Source of the DNA: Bacteroidales bacterium
GTDB lineage: Bacteria; Bacteroidota; Bacteroidia; Bacteroidales; P3
Length of the DNA stretch: 64,000 nucleotides
Direction of reading: 5' to 3'
NCBI GenBank assembly: GCA_022482545.1
Contig: JAKVOZ010000001.1
Location: 62,001-126,000, forward strand
Shown here piece after piece: positions 19,242 to 28,699 of the stretch. How positions within the stretch are numbered: the first letter of the stretch is position 1; each line of letters begins with the position of its first letter. The translations under genes were made by a program, and so were the position numbers. The notes under the pieces are model-generated. The model was not told the origin of the DNA. It ran no database searches and saw only the letters and a list, made by a program, of their open reading frames with translations.

Positions 19242-19967
19242 TTAATATTTTTTCCAATGTCTAAATTTTAAATCAAAAACACCAAGAAAAGCCTCTTTGA
19301 ATATCTTCATACTCATCTTACTTTGACCATAAACTCTATCTGTAAAGATGATAGGAACTTCTTTAATCGTTGCTCCAAGTTTATAGGCTGTGTATTTCAT
19401 CTCTATTTGAAAAGCATAACCAATGAATTTGATTTTATCGAATTTCATTTTTTGTAATAACTCTCTTGTATAGCAAACAAAACCTGCTGTAACATCGCCA
19501 ACTTTTATTCCTAAAACAAAACGTACATAAACAGAAGCATAATAAGACATAATAACTCTACTTATAGGCCAATTAACAACAGATATTTTTTTGTCAACAT
19601 AACGAGAACCAATAGCAAGGTCAGCACCTCCTTCTTTGCAAGCAAGATATAAATCAATTAATGATTTTGGTGGGTGAGAAAAATCGGCATCCATCTCAAA
19701 AATAAATTGATAATCTCTTTCCAATGCCCATTTGAAACCGTGAATATATGCTGTTCCTAGTCCAAGTTTGCCTTTTCTTTCTTGAATAAATAACTTTTGC
19801 GGAAATTCTTCCATAAGTCTTTTGACAATATCCGCTGTTTTGTCTGGCGAATTATCGTCAATGATAAGAATATCAAACTCTTTCTCCAATGAAAATACGT
19901 AACGAATTATATTTTCTATATTTTCTTTCTCATTATATGTTGGTATGATTACAATACTATCTGACAT
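19242..19967 (-). CDS. Dolichol-phosphate-mannose synthase-like glycosyltransferase (GT2)
   Basis: This 241-residue GT2 enzyme starts SIVIIPTYNEKENIENII. It contains ILIIDDNSPDKTADIV, the DxD-type FEMDADFSHPP and the acceptor-side GSRYV, all typical of DPM1-like polyprenol monophosphomannose synthases. The protein lacks C-terminal membrane helices, as in single-domain DPM1. It probably loads a sugar from a nucleotide donor onto undecaprenyl phosphate at the inner face of the membrane, for transfer by a GT-C enzyme such as the one at 31020. The sugar is not determined. It follows the thioredoxin-like gene by 45 bp. Confidence 0.92.
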   Translation of the reverse strand: MSDSIVIIPTYNEKENIENIIRYVFSLEKEFDILIIDDNSPDKTADIVKRLMEEFPQKLFIQERKGKLGLGTAYIHGFKWALERDYQFIFEMDADFSHPPKSLIDLYLACKEGGADLAIGSRYVDKKISVVNWPISRVIMSYYASVYVRFVLGIKVGDVTAGFVCYTRELLQKMKFDKIKFIGYAFQIEMKYTAYKLGATIKEVPIIFTDRVYGQSKMSMKIFKEAFLGVFDLKFRHWKKY

Positions 19968-20012
19968 ATTCGTATGTTTTATTAATTTTAATTTGCAAAG
20001 ATAAGAGTTTTT

Positions 20013-21422
20013 TTATTTATTATCTTTCTTTTGAATGAATTTTATTAATCCACCTCTACTTGGTTCAAGCATAGGATTGTTTTCTATTGAACCATCTTTA
20101 TTTATTAGAACAAAAGTAGGGAAGAAATGAATTTTATATTCATCTATTAAACTAAAATTCTTATTAAAATGAGCAAAATTCCATTTATATTGACTTCCAA
20201 CTTTATTATTCTTTAAAAAATTATATAATTGTTCAAGATTGTCATCGCAAGAAATAGTTAAAATATTGCAATTATCTTTAATTGAATCATAATAATAATG
20301 AATGGCTTCCAATTCTAATAAAGAAGCTTCATCGCTAAGACGAACAAAATTAAGAATGAGAGGTTTATTTAGAAAACTTTTAATAGTTACAGATTTATTG
20401 TCAATATCTTTGACTGTAAAATCTTTATATTGTTTGCCGATATTGTCTTGATTATTAAGGTATTCAATTAAATTATTGGCTATCTCTTTGTTTTCAGAAA
20501 ACTTTGTTTGTAAAGAGAATTTATTTATCATCTTAATAATACTTTCCTTATTAAAATAACCTACAAGAAAAGCATCTTTCATTCCTTGAAGGAAAACAAG
20601 CTCACGAAAAATCTCATTCTCCAAGATTTTATCTCTACCTAAGGCATCAGACAAAGCATTATAATTATTGCTACTTAACCAAAAATCCAAATCATCTCTT
20701 TTAATGAATTTGTAGCCTTTTGAAAAATATTGACTGAATATGGTTTTAAAACAATCCATATATCCAATATTATCATAAAGAATAGGACTATTAGCAAAAA
20801 GATTAGTTTTTATTTGTTTTCTACTTGTTAAGTTTAAACCATATTTAATATCTGCAATACTATACTTAATATAATTTAAAACATATTGATTATTAATATA
20901 TTTATTAGAATAAATAGAATCAATATTATTTAAAGATGCTATTGAAGAACTATCTTTAATAAAAAGCAATCTATGATTACTATAAAGGAAATTGTTGAAG
21001 GTTGTATCAAAATCTAATATTTGGTTATTTATACCATCATCTTTTTCTTGATTAAGTACAATTGGCAAGGGTAGTTTGTATATAAAGGAAGCCAAGGAGT
21101 CGTCTTTGCTAAAATCAAAAGGCAAAACAGTGAGATTATATATCTGTCCTGGTTTTGCGATGAAGTGATAATCGTATAAATCTATTTTTATAATCACTTC
21201 TTTTGGACTTGAAAGCGTTAGAGAAAAAGAGAAGTTTGTGTCATTTTCATTAATGGCTTTTTCTTCAATATCTTTTTCAAGCATAGATAATCTATCTGTT
21301 ATTATTGAAAGTCGTATTGTTTTTCCTGCAACATCTTTTCCGTGTCCATTAATAGTTATGTTTTGAGAAAAAACATTGACAGATAAACATAGGATAATAG
21401 TTATTAAAAATATTTTCTTCAT
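20013..21422 (-). CDS. Exported thioredoxin-fold (TlpA-like) protein lacking the CxxC motif
   Basis: I place the start at the ATG at 21422, which gives a signal peptide (FLITIILCLSVNVFSQ) and 469 residues. A longer frame begins inside the upstream gene and is unlikely. The N-terminal part resembles the DUF4369-type beta domain of Bacteroidota TlpA/ResA relatives (ITINGHGKDVAGKTIRLSI). The C-terminal part (about 340-465) has a thioredoxin fold: KDFTVKDIDNKSVTIKSF, then KPLILNFVRLSDEAS, and FFPTFVLINKDGSI with the cis-Pro. The usual WCxPC after LNF is replaced by VRLSDEAS, so disulfide exchange is not possible. It may be a binding or scaffold protein in the periplasm. It lies 11 bp after the hydrogenase-like gene. 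Confidence 0.8.
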   Translation of the reverse strand: MKKIFLITIILCLSVNVFSQNITINGHGKDVAGKTIRLSIITDRLSMLEKDIEEKAINENDTNFSFSLTLSSPKEVIIKIDLYDYHFIAKPGQIYNLTVLPFDFSKDDSLASFIYKLPLPIVLNQEKDDGINNQILDFDTTFNNFLYSNHRLLFIKDSSSIASLNNIDSIYSNKYINNQYVLNYIKYSIADIKYGLNLTSRKQIKTNLFANSPILYDNIGYMDCFKTIFSQYFSKGYKFIKRDDLDFWLSSNNYNALSDALGRDKILENEIFRELVFLQGMKDAFLVGYFNKESIIKMINKFSLQTKFSENKEIANNLIEYLNNQDNIGKQYKDFTVKDIDNKSVTIKSFLNKPLILNFVRLSDEASLLELEAIHYYYDSIKDNCNILTISCDDNLEQLYNFLKNNKVGSQYKWNFAHFNKNFSLIDEYKIHFFPTFVLINKDGSIENNPMLEPSRGGLIKFIQKKDNK

Positions 21423-21433
21423 TTTTTTATTTA

Positions 21434-22810
21434 TTATTTTTTTAAAATATAATCTTCTAATTTTTCTTCGCCCCAAATTTTCTTCATGCTTTCAACGCTT
21501 TCTTCAATTGTCATACTTTTTCGCATCTCTAAATTTCTTTGAATAAAAACGCAGTCAGTAAGTTCTGCTCTTTTACAGACAATATCTTCTGCTAAGGCAT
21601 GGCATGAAGGAGAACCACAAACGCAACAATCTGTCTTTGGAAGATGTGCTTCTATTTGACGAATATTATCAAGTTTTTCCAAAGCAACAGATACATTTTC
21701 ATCAAGTACCATCATACTTCTTGGTAATATTTTGCCAAGACGAATATCTTTTAATAAGTATTCGCTTTCTTTGGCAATATCTTTTTTACGCTCAACTTCA
21801 CCATTGCGTTCTCTTTCTGCAATCTTACGTGCTCTTTGCATCATTCTTTCATATATCATAAAACGATTGCCACAAGTAAGTATGCCTCCCGGACAACCTT
21901 GGTCGCATGCCCTTGCTTCAATGAAATCAACATTTGTTACTTCTTCGTTTTCAACTTTTTCAAGGAAGTCAGATATATGCTTTATATTATCAATAGCATA
22001 ACTTTTCTCGGAAAAAAAAGTGCGTTTTTCTCCTTGTGATAAGGAGAACATAACACCATCAGAATTTATTTGATTTGTATGAATTTTAGGTTTGTAATCT
22101 TTACCATTTAATTTTATTTCTTTAAAAACTTTGTTGTAGCAAAAATCCATATTAATAACGCCGGTAATCAAACTCTTCTCTTCCCCAACAGGACTTTTGA
22201 TGGCAGCTATCTTTGCAGCACAAGGCGTTATATAAAACAATCCAATCTCATCTTCTTTAGCGCCTTTTTCTAAAAGTTTCTTCTTTACATAAGTAGCAGT
22301 TATATCAACCGGAGCTTTAATAGTCATTAGATTTTCAACTAAGGCAGGAAACTTAACTTGAATAAGTCGTACAACAGCAGGACAAAAAGTAGAAATTAAA
22401 GGTTTTTCAAAATCTTCTTCCTTAAAATATTTATCTCTTGCTTGATTATAAATAGGAGAAGCGGATTCTATTTCAATTACATCAGTAAAACCAATATTTA
22501 TTAATGTGTCATAAACTTGTGATGCTCTTATTTCAGGAGAAAATTGTCCAAGAAAAACAGCAGGAACAAGAATTACTCTATATTTATATTTATATATATC
22601 ATCAAAATCATCTTGTTCAATAAACACTGCACCAGAAGGACATACCTTATAACACTCTCCGCAATCAATACAACGATTTTCATATATTTTTGCTTTGCCA
22701 CCTCGTAGTCTTATTGCTTCTGTTGGACAATTTTTCATACAATGAGCACAGCCAATACACCTTTTTTCATCAATCTTTAAAGCATGATAAAAATACTTTT
22801 TCATTCCCAT
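21434..22810 (-). CDS. [FeFe]-hydrogenase-like iron-sulfur protein, putative sensory type
   Basis: This 458-residue protein has two [4Fe-4S] ferredoxin motifs (C18-C21-C24-C28 and C47-C50-C53-C57). Next comes a hydrogenase large-subunit domain and then a C-terminal Cys-rich segment (CCVCGSPSCHALAEDIVC) like the small Fe-S domain PF04060. The H-cluster ligands are all present: C143 in STFCPAV, C197 in TPCAAK, and C302 and C306 in ACDQGC. The adjacent proton-transfer cysteine of catalytic enzymes is Phe (F142). Group C and D sensory hydrogenases also lack that cysteine. The gene follows HATPase (2-bp gap) and DRTGG genes, a known context for such proteins. It could sense H2 or redox state, or be a non-hydrogenase Fe-S protein. 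Confidence 0.8.
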   Translation of the reverse strand: MGMKKYFYHALKIDEKRCIGCAHCMKNCPTEAIRLRGGKAKIYENRCIDCGECYKVCPSGAVFIEQDDFDDIYKYKYRVILVPAVFLGQFSPEIRASQVYDTLINIGFTDVIEIESASPIYNQARDKYFKEEDFEKPLISTFCPAVVRLIQVKFPALVENLMTIKAPVDITATYVKKKLLEKGAKEDEIGLFYITPCAAKIAAIKSPVGEEKSLITGVINMDFCYNKVFKEIKLNGKDYKPKIHTNQINSDGVMFSLSQGEKRTFFSEKSYAIDNIKHISDFLEKVENEEVTNVDFIEARACDQGCPGGILTCGNRFMIYERMMQRARKIAERERNGEVERKKDIAKESEYLLKDIRLGKILPRSMMVLDENVSVALEKLDNIRQIEAHLPKTDCCVCGSPSCHALAEDIVCKRAELTDCVFIQRNLEMRKSMTIEESVESMKKIWGEEKLEDYILKK

Positions 22811-22812
22811 AA

Positions 22813-23226
22813 TTATTTAAAATTTACTGTCATTATTATCTCTGTTCCAACACCAATTTCTGTTCTTATATCTAAATTATCTACATTGTTTTTTATGTTT
22901 GGTAATCCCATACCAGCACCAAATCCCATCTCTCTAACTTTTTCACTTGCTGTTGAATAACCTTCTTGCATTGCAAGAGATATATCTTTTATTCCTGGAC
23001 CTTTATCCTTGACATTAATAATTATTTTATCTGAATCTAAATCTACTAATACTTTTCCACCATAAGCATGAGCAATTGCATTAACTTCTGCTTCATAAAC
23101 AGCAATAACTACTCTTTTTATTATATGAACGTTTATGTTTAATTGTTTTAAAGTTTTTTTTATATCGCTTGATGCTTTACCAGCATTAGCGAAATCATTT
23201 TCAATAATATTGTATTCAAAATGCAT
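22813..23226 (-). CDS. RsbW-like ATP-binding (HATPase_c) protein
   Basis: This 137-residue stand-alone GHKL ATPase domain shows the N box AVYEAEVNAIAHAYGG, the G1 box VKDKGPGIKDI and the G2 loop GFGAGMGLPNIK. It resembles anti-sigma factor or serine kinases of the RsbW/SpoIIAB type, but no anti-anti-sigma partner is in the window. Its gene lies between the DRTGG gene (20-bp gap) and the hydrogenase-like gene (2-bp gap). That arrangement recurs in anaerobes and suggests it passes the signal of the Fe-S protein to a partner. The target is not known. Confidence 0.87.
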   Translation of the reverse strand: MHFEYNIIENDFANAGKASSDIKKTLKQLNINVHIIKRVVIAVYEAEVNAIAHAYGGKVLVDLDSDKIIINVKDKGPGIKDISLAMQEGYSTASEKVREMGFGAGMGLPNIKNNVDNLDIRTEIGVGTEIIMTVNFK

Positions 23227-23246
23227 GTATCTTCCTTTCTGTATAA

Positions 23247-23591
23247 TTAATAAATGGCTTTTAGTCCGGCATTATAAAGTAAGCCAGATGTTTGAAAGAT
23301 AGAATAATTGCATTCCAATAAAGTCATTCCTTCTTCTTTTGCTTCTTCAATCATGTCGTTGTTAATTTTCTTGCCTCTACAAAAAACAATCACTTCAATG
23401 TTTGCCATTTCTGCTGTACGTATCGTTTGAATATTACACAAACCAGTAAGAAGTAATATTTTATCAACCTTCAATGTTAAAACATCACTCATTAAATCAG
23501 ATGCAAAACAAAAAGTCAAGTCTTCATTTTTATTTTCTTCTCCTGTTATATATTTAGCATTGATAGCCTTTCTTATATCTTCTATTTTCAT
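23247..23591 (-). CDS. DRTGG-domain protein
   Basis: I choose the ATG at 23591 (MKIEDIRKAINAKYITGEEN), which gives 114 residues; the upstream extension is Lys- and Phe-rich spacer DNA. The fold is the small DRTGG domain, which in larger proteins sits between CBS domains and phosphotransacetylase or kinase domains and may bind a nucleotide. The stretches FASDLMSDVLTL and LLLTGLCNIQTIRTAEM match its core. In many anaerobes such a gene precedes the HATPase and hydrogenase-related genes, as here. It is probably the first gene of the operon running to 19242. Confidence 0.8.
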   Translation of the reverse strand: MKIEDIRKAINAKYITGEENKNEDLTFCFASDLMSDVLTLKVDKILLLTGLCNIQTIRTAEMANIEVIVFCRGKKINNDMIEEAKEEGMTLLECNYSIFQTSGLLYNAGLKAIY

Positions 23592-23811
23592 AAATAAATA
23601 ATCTTTTACAATTTTTAATTTACAAATATAGAATATTTTTTTCATTTTAAACAGTTAAAGAAAAATAAAAAATAAAATATAATAAAAAATTATTTATAAT
23701 TGATTGAAAATCAATATATGTTTTTTAAATTTAAAAAGATTAAGAGTTGTTCTCTATTTAAAGAGATTTGAATATAAAGAATAAAATGAGAAAATACTGC
23801 GACAAAATAAA

Positions 23812-23899
23812 TTTAGATAGTGAAGTGATTTTCAAAAAAGCGGTTTTTTTACATCAAAAAAGTGGCTTTTTTAATGTAAAGTCATTGTGTAAATTAGAA
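23812..23899. repeat. 22-bp periodic intergenic array, family C (about four units)
   Basis: AAAAAAGCGGTTTTTTT (23834) and AAAAAAGTGGCTTTTTT (23856) begin consecutive 22-bp units. The preceding unit contains TTAGATAGTGAAGTGATTTT and the following one GTGTAAATTAGAA. The same order of elements is found at 915-1046, so the two loci share a common ancestor. The rest of the 469-bp gap (23592-24060) is AT-rich, without a recognisable gene, and ends with the rpoD terminator. Confidence 0.75.
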
Positions 23900-23996
23900 A
23901 AAAGGCTCCTTGGAGAAAAATACAATGATTAAAAATTGAAAAAGTATTCTATTAAACTAATCATATGAGAGTATATAATAGAAATTTATAAAAATA

Positions 23997-24030
23997 AAAA
24001 CACGATAGAAAATAAAAACTATCGTGTTTT
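23997..24030 (-). terminator. Intrinsic terminator after rpoD
   Basis: AAAACACGATAG pairs perfectly with CTATCGTGTTTT around a 10-nt loop, 30 bp past the rpoD stop. On the minus strand the stem is followed by a T-rich tract. Confidence 0.8.
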
Positions 24031-24060
24031 GTCTTACTATTTTATTTTGATAAGTTTAGA

Positions 24061-24924
24061 TTATCCAAGATAAGATTTTAGAATTTTACTTCTTGAAGTA
24101 TGTTTAAGTCTTCTAATCGCTTTTTCTTTTATTTGGCGAACACGTTCTCTTGTAAGGTCAAATTTTTCGCCTATTTCATCAAGAGTCATAGGAGTGTAAC
24201 CTTCCAAACCAAAGAACATCTTTAATATGTCAGCTTCTTTTGGGGTAAGTGTTGAAATGGCACGATTGATTTCTAACTTTAAACTTTCATACATTAGTTC
24301 ACTTTCAGGCGTCTGTCCATCATCATTCTTCATGAAATCATACATTGTGTTGTCCTCATCGTTTGCAAGTGGTGCGTCCATAGAAAGATGTTTGCCTGTA
24401 TGACGAAGACTTTCTCTTACTTCAGAATCCGGAATATCAAGTTCTGATGCAACTTCTTCTGGATTAGGAGTCCTTTCATATTCTTGTTCAAGTTTAGCAT
24501 ATGCTTTACTTATTTTATTTAATGAACCTATTTTATTTAGAGGTAATCGTACAATACGAGATTGTTCTGCTAATGCTTGTAAGATTGATTGTCTTATCCA
24601 CCATACAGCATACGATATGAATTTAAATCCTTTTGTTTCGTCAAAACGTTGTGCCGCTTTTATTAAGCCAAGATTACCTTCATTAATTAAATCAGGTAAA
24701 GACATACCTTGGTTTTGATATTGCTTAGCAACAGAAACTACGAAACGTAAATTGGCTTTGGTTAATTTATCTAATGCTCTTTCATCTCCTTGTCTAATCT
24801 TTTGAGCCAATAACACTTCTTCTTCTGGAGAAATCATCTCCAACCTACCTATCTCCTGTAAATATTTATCCAAAGATGTAATCTCTCTGTTGGTTAACTG
24901 TTTGGTAATTTTTAACTGTCTCAT
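24061..24924 (-). CDS. rpoD: Primary sigma factor RpoD (sigma-70 family, Bacteroidota type)
   Basis: This 287-residue protein starts MRQLKITKQ as Bacteroidota primary sigma factors do. Region 1.2 is [20 protein letters not shown]. Region 2 contains [29 protein letters not shown] and [15 protein letters not shown]. Region 3 follows NKIGSLNKI, and region 4 has [17 protein letters not shown] and the helix-turn-helix [28 protein letters not shown]. It lacks the long acidic region 1.1 of proteobacterial RpoD. It directs RNA polymerase to the TTTG / TAnnTTTG promoters seen throughout this window. It has its own terminator. Confidence 0.97.
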   Translation of the reverse strand: MRQLKITKQLTNREITSLDKYLQEIGRLEMISPEEEVLLAQKIRQGDERALDKLTKANLRFVVSVAKQYQNQGMSLPDLINEGNLGLIKAAQRFDETKGFKFISYAVWWIRQSILQALAEQSRIVRLPLNKIGSLNKISKAYAKLEQEYERTPNPEEVASELDIPDSEVRESLRHTGKHLSMDAPLANDEDNTMYDFMKNDDGQTPESELMYESLKLEINRAISTLTPKEADILKMFFGLEGYTPMTLDEIGEKFDLTRERVRQIKEKAIRRLKHTSRSKILKSYLG

Positions 24925-24988
24925 TCTTTATTTTTTAAATTCACACATTCTATTACGTTAAATTTCTTATAATGTTTCAATTTTTTTA

Positions 24989-25588
24989 TTAATTTTCATA
25001 TAAATTGAATTTTTCTATTTCTTGTCTTACGTTTTCTGGGACAAGATATTCAATGGATTGATTTCTTTTTAGAAGTTCTCTAATATATGATGCTGAAATA
25101 TTAATCATTGGGGCATCAATCATTTTTACATTAGCATAAGATAAAAAAGGATTATTTTCTTTTTTGCAGTTTTCTCTTGGATATACATATATATTATAGT
25201 ATTCTAATATTGTTTTATAATTTCGCCATTTATCAAAACAACAAAGATTATCTTCACCAATTATTAAAGAAAAGGTTTTGTCTGGATATTTCTCGCATAT
25301 ATAAGCGAGAGTATTGGCAGTGTATGAAGGAACAGCAAGAGAAAATTCAATATTGGAAACATAAAATTTAGGATTATCTTGTATTGCAAGTTCAACTAAA
25401 TGTAATCTTGTGTTGTTGTCAAGTAAGGAAGATTGTTTTTTTAATGGATTTTGTGGAGATACTACAAACCATATTTTATTTAAATCACTATTTTCTACAA
25501 TATAATTGGCAAGTATTAAGTGTCCATTATGAATAGGATTAAAACTTCCAAAATATAACCCAATATTTTCTTTGCCTTGTTTTGTCAT
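24989..25588 (-). CDS. nadD: Nicotinate-nucleotide adenylyltransferase
   Basis: This 199-residue nucleotidyltransferase has the family start GLYFGSFNPIHNGHLILANYI, with the (T/S)GxFxPxHxGH nucleotide-binding motif. Later it has IGEDNLCCFDKWRNY and the C-terminal ISASYIRELL, corresponding to the ISSTxIR motif. It adenylates nicotinate mononucleotide in NAD synthesis. It is divergent from the M16 gene and precedes rpoD by 64 bp; cotranscription is possible. Confidence 0.94.
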   Translation of the reverse strand: MTKQGKENIGLYFGSFNPIHNGHLILANYIVENSDLNKIWFVVSPQNPLKKQSSLLDNNTRLHLVELAIQDNPKFYVSNIEFSLAVPSYTANTLAYICEKYPDKTFSLIIGEDNLCCFDKWRNYKTILEYYNIYVYPRENCKKENNPFLSYANVKMIDAPMINISASYIRELLKRNQSIEYLVPENVRQEIEKFNLYEN

Positions 25589-25679
25589 CGGTATTTACGA
25601 ATTTAGATTAATAATACGTAAAAAAACAAAAAAAAGTTTATGAAAAAGTAAAAAATTACAGCGTTTTTTTCTGATAGAT

Positions 25680-25710
25680 TTTGTGTCGTAAGAAAATTAT
25701 TGTATTTTTG
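25680..25710 (+). promoter_or_regulatory. Bacteroidota promoter of the M16 peptidase gene
   Basis: TTTG at 25680-25683 and TATTTTTG (TAnnTTTG) at 25703-25710 are separated by 19 bp, the ideal RpoD spacing. The promoter overlaps a possible TTG start at 25700, which rules out that longer reading frame. Confidence 0.8.
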
Positions 25711-25744
25711 TAACTTTAAATTAAATAATAACAACAAAAAATCA

Positions 25745-28654
25745 ATGAGCAAGAAAATAATTAATGGGTTTCTGTTTGTGGCTTTAATAATATTTAGTTA
25801 CAACTCTTTTGCCCAAAATTTCAAAAAAGAGACTGCAAAAAATGATCCTATGAATGCTGTTATCTATACTCTGGATAATGGACTTAAAGTTTATCTTTCA
25901 GTAAATAAAGATGAACCAAGAATACAGACATATATTGCTGTAAGAGTAGGAAGTAAGAATGACCCAAAAGAAAGTACAGGGCTTTCTCATTATCTAGAAC
26001 ATCTTATGTTTAAAGGTACTACTCATTATGGAACGATGGACTGGAATAAGGAACAATCATACATAAAAGAGATAGAACATCTTTATGAAGTATATAATCA
26101 TACAATAGATAAAGAACAAAGAAGTAAGATTTATCATCAAATAGATAGTGTTTCTTATATCGCTTCAAAGTATGCTATTCCTAATGAATATGATAAGATG
26201 ATGTCAATGATAGGAAGTCAAAACACAAACGCATTTACTTCTAATGATATGACGGTTTATCAAGAGGATATTCCTTCTAATGAGTTGGAACGTTGGGCAA
26301 AGATACAATCAGATAGATTTACAAATCCTGTTTTTCGTCTTTTCCACACAGAACTTGAAGCTGTTTATGAAGAAAAGAATATGAATATGGCAAATGATGG
26401 CAGAACAGTATACGAAAAGATGTATGCTGCTTTGTTTCCTAATCACCCTTATGGACAACAAACAACAATAGGAACAATAGAACATTTAAAAAACCCTTCA
26501 TTAACTAATATCAACAAACACTTCTCTACATATTATGTTCCAAACAACTATTGTATTGCAATGAGTGGCGACTTTGATATTAATCAAGCAATAACTATAA
26601 TCAATAAATACTTTGGACAAATACCTTCAAAGCAAGTACCACAATTTACTTTTCCAAAAGAAGAACCAATAACAAGTGTAAAGACAGTTGATGTTTATGG
26701 GTTAGATGCAGAAAACCTAACAATAGCTTATCGTATATATGCAGGAACAGGTAGTAAAGAAGTGATGATGGCTCAAATGATAGATGCAGTACTAAATAAT
26801 GGTAGTTGTGGTTTAATAGACGAGAACCTTATTCAAAAACAACTTTGCCAAAGAGCTAATAGTGGAGTTAATGATTTGAATGATTATAGTGCTTTTATGC
26901 TTAGTGGAACTCCAAAACAAGGACAATCATTAGAACAATTAAAAGATTTACTACTAAAACAAATAGAAATTCTTAAATCTGGTAATTGGGACGAAAGTCT
27001 TCTTACTGCTGCTATCAATAATTGGAAATTAAGTAGAATGAAACAACTTGAAAGTAATTCTTCTCGTGCTATGGATATGGCGTCTTGTTATCTTGCACAT
27101 AGAAATTGGCAAGATTGTGTTGATGAAATAGATAATATGAGTAAGATTACGAAGAAAGAAGTTGTGGATTTTGCTAATCAATTATTTAAAGATAATAATT
27201 ATGTCGTTGTTTATAAACATCAAGGAGCACAAAGAGATGTTCAAAAAGTTGAGAAACCACCAATTACTCCTGTTGTTATGAACCGTGATTATGAAAGTGA
27301 TTTCTTTAAAGAAGTAAAAAATATGTCAGTAAATAATATTGAGCCAAGTTTTGTAAACTATGATAAAGATTTACAACACGGTAAAATAAAAAGTGGCAAT
27401 GAAATCCTTTACGTAAATAACAAACAAAACAAGAGATTTAATATTAGTTTTGAATATTCTTACGGTTATGCTTATGATAAGAAGGCTCAAATAATAAATA
27501 CTTTTGATGATAAAATTGAAAGCAAGAATATGAAACAAAGTGAGATTAAAAAACAGATGTATGACCTTGCTTGTCAATATTCAATTAGTATAAGAGATGA
27601 TAAAGCCTATGTTTCAATAAGTGGTCTTAGCGATAATTTTGAAAAAGCATTAAAGATAGTAGAAGATATTATTAATAATCCATCAATAGACAAGACAACA
27701 GTTGATAATTCTATTAAAGATATGCAAAAAAGAAGAAAAGATGCTAAGGCAAATCAAAACTCTTGTGCATCTGCTCTTTATTCTTATGGCTCTTATGGAA
27801 AAGATGCTTTAAAATATACTCTTTCCAATGATGAGATAAACAGCATTACACCAAATGAAATTACTTCTTACGTAAAGACAATAACATCTTATCCAAATCG
27901 TGTATTATATTATGGCGATATGTCTTTAAGTGATTTAACAAAAGTTTTGAATAAAAATCATAAGACACATAAATCATCAAAAGTTTTACCTAATATTCAA
28001 TATAGAGATAAACAACAAACACCAGAAAACAAAGTTATATTTGTAAATTATAATGCAAAACAAAGTCTTTGCCGTCAATATACAACAACAGACACTTATG
28101 ATATAAACAAACAACCTTATGTGGATTTATATAATGAGTATTTTGGTGGAAGTATGAACTCAATAGTTTTCCAAGAGATAAGAGAAAAACGTTCACTTGC
28201 TTATAGTGCTAATGCATATTACGTAAAACCAAATAGAAAAGACTTACATTATCAAAATCTTTCTCATATAGGTACTCAAAATGACAAACTTATTGATGCT
28301 CTTAATGCTTTCAATGACCTTTTTGACAATATGCCTGTAAGCGAACTTAACTTCAATCTTGCAAAGCAAAACCTTCTTTCACAGTATCGTACAAATCGTA
28401 CAACAAAGATGAATATTATTTGGTCATATCTTGATGATGAGAATTATGGATTAAAAGAAAATCCTTCAAAGAGTGAGTATAACAAGTTACAAACAATGAC
28501 TCTTGATGATGTAGTTAATTTTAATAAACAATATATCAAGAATCGTCCTCGTCTAACAGTTATTCTTGGTAATGAAAAAGAGGTTGATTTTAATGGATTA
28601 AGTAAATTCGGTAAATTACAAAAATTAACATTAGAAGATATCTTTGGATACTAA
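25745..28654 (+). CDS. Exported M16-family zinc metallopeptidase (two-domain)
   Basis: From the ATG at 25745 the product is 969 residues with a signal peptide (FLFVALIIFSYNSFAQ). The N-terminal half has the inverted zinc motif HYLEH (H82, E85, H86) in SHYLEHLMFKGTTHYG, and the downstream Glu ligand region ELEAVYEEKNMN. The second M16 half (about 560-960) has REKRSLAYSANAYY, the Arg-Tyr region that binds the substrate C-terminus, and no zinc site, as expected. Such proteins degrade peptides in the periplasm. The start is set by the promoter overlapping the alternative upstream start. The gene is probably monocistronic, since a repeat array follows in the convergent gap. Confidence 0.93.
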   Translation: MSKKIINGFLFVALIIFSYNSFAQNFKKETAKNDPMNAVIYTLDNGLKVYLSVNKDEPRIQTYIAVRVGSKNDPKESTGLSHYLEHLMFKGTTHYGTMDWNKEQSYIKEIEHLYEVYNHTIDKEQRSKIYHQIDSVSYIASKYAIPNEYDKMMSMIGSQNTNAFTSNDMTVYQEDIPSNELERWAKIQSDRFTNPVFRLFHTELEAVYEEKNMNMANDGRTVYEKMYAALFPNHPYGQQTTIGTIEHLKNPSLTNINKHFSTYYVPNNYCIAMSGDFDINQAITIINKYFGQIPSKQVPQFTFPKEEPITSVKTVDVYGLDAENLTIAYRIYAGTGSKEVMMAQMIDAVLNNGSCGLIDENLIQKQLCQRANSGVNDLNDYSAFMLSGTPKQGQSLEQLKDLLLKQIEILKSGNWDESLLTAAINNWKLSRMKQLESNSSRAMDMASCYLAHRNWQDCVDEIDNMSKITKKEVVDFANQLFKDNNYVVVYKHQGAQRDVQKVEKPPITPVVMNRDYESDFFKEVKNMSVNNIEPSFVNYDKDLQHGKIKSGNEILYVNNKQNKRFNISFEYSYGYAYDKKAQIINTFDDKIESKNMKQSEIKKQMYDLACQYSISIRDDKAYVSISGLSDNFEKALKIVEDIINNPSIDKTTVDNSIKDMQKRRKDAKANQNSCASALYSYGSYGKDALKYTLSNDEINSITPNEITSYVKTITSYPNRVLYYGDMSLSDLTKVLNKNHKTHKSSKVLPNIQYRDKQQTPENKVIFVNYNAKQSLCRQYTTTDTYDINKQPYVDLYNEYFGGSMNSIVFQEIREKRSLAYSANAYYVKPNRKDLHYQNLSHIGTQNDKLIDALNAFNDLFDNMPVSELNFNLAKQNLLSQYRTNRTTKMNIIWSYLDDENYGLKENPSKSEYNKLQTMTLDDVVNFNKQYIKNRPRLTVILGNEKEVDFNGLSKFGKLQKLTLEDIFGY

Positions 28655-28699
28655 AATAGAATATTTGTTAGAATAAATTAAAACAAGTATATATTAAAA

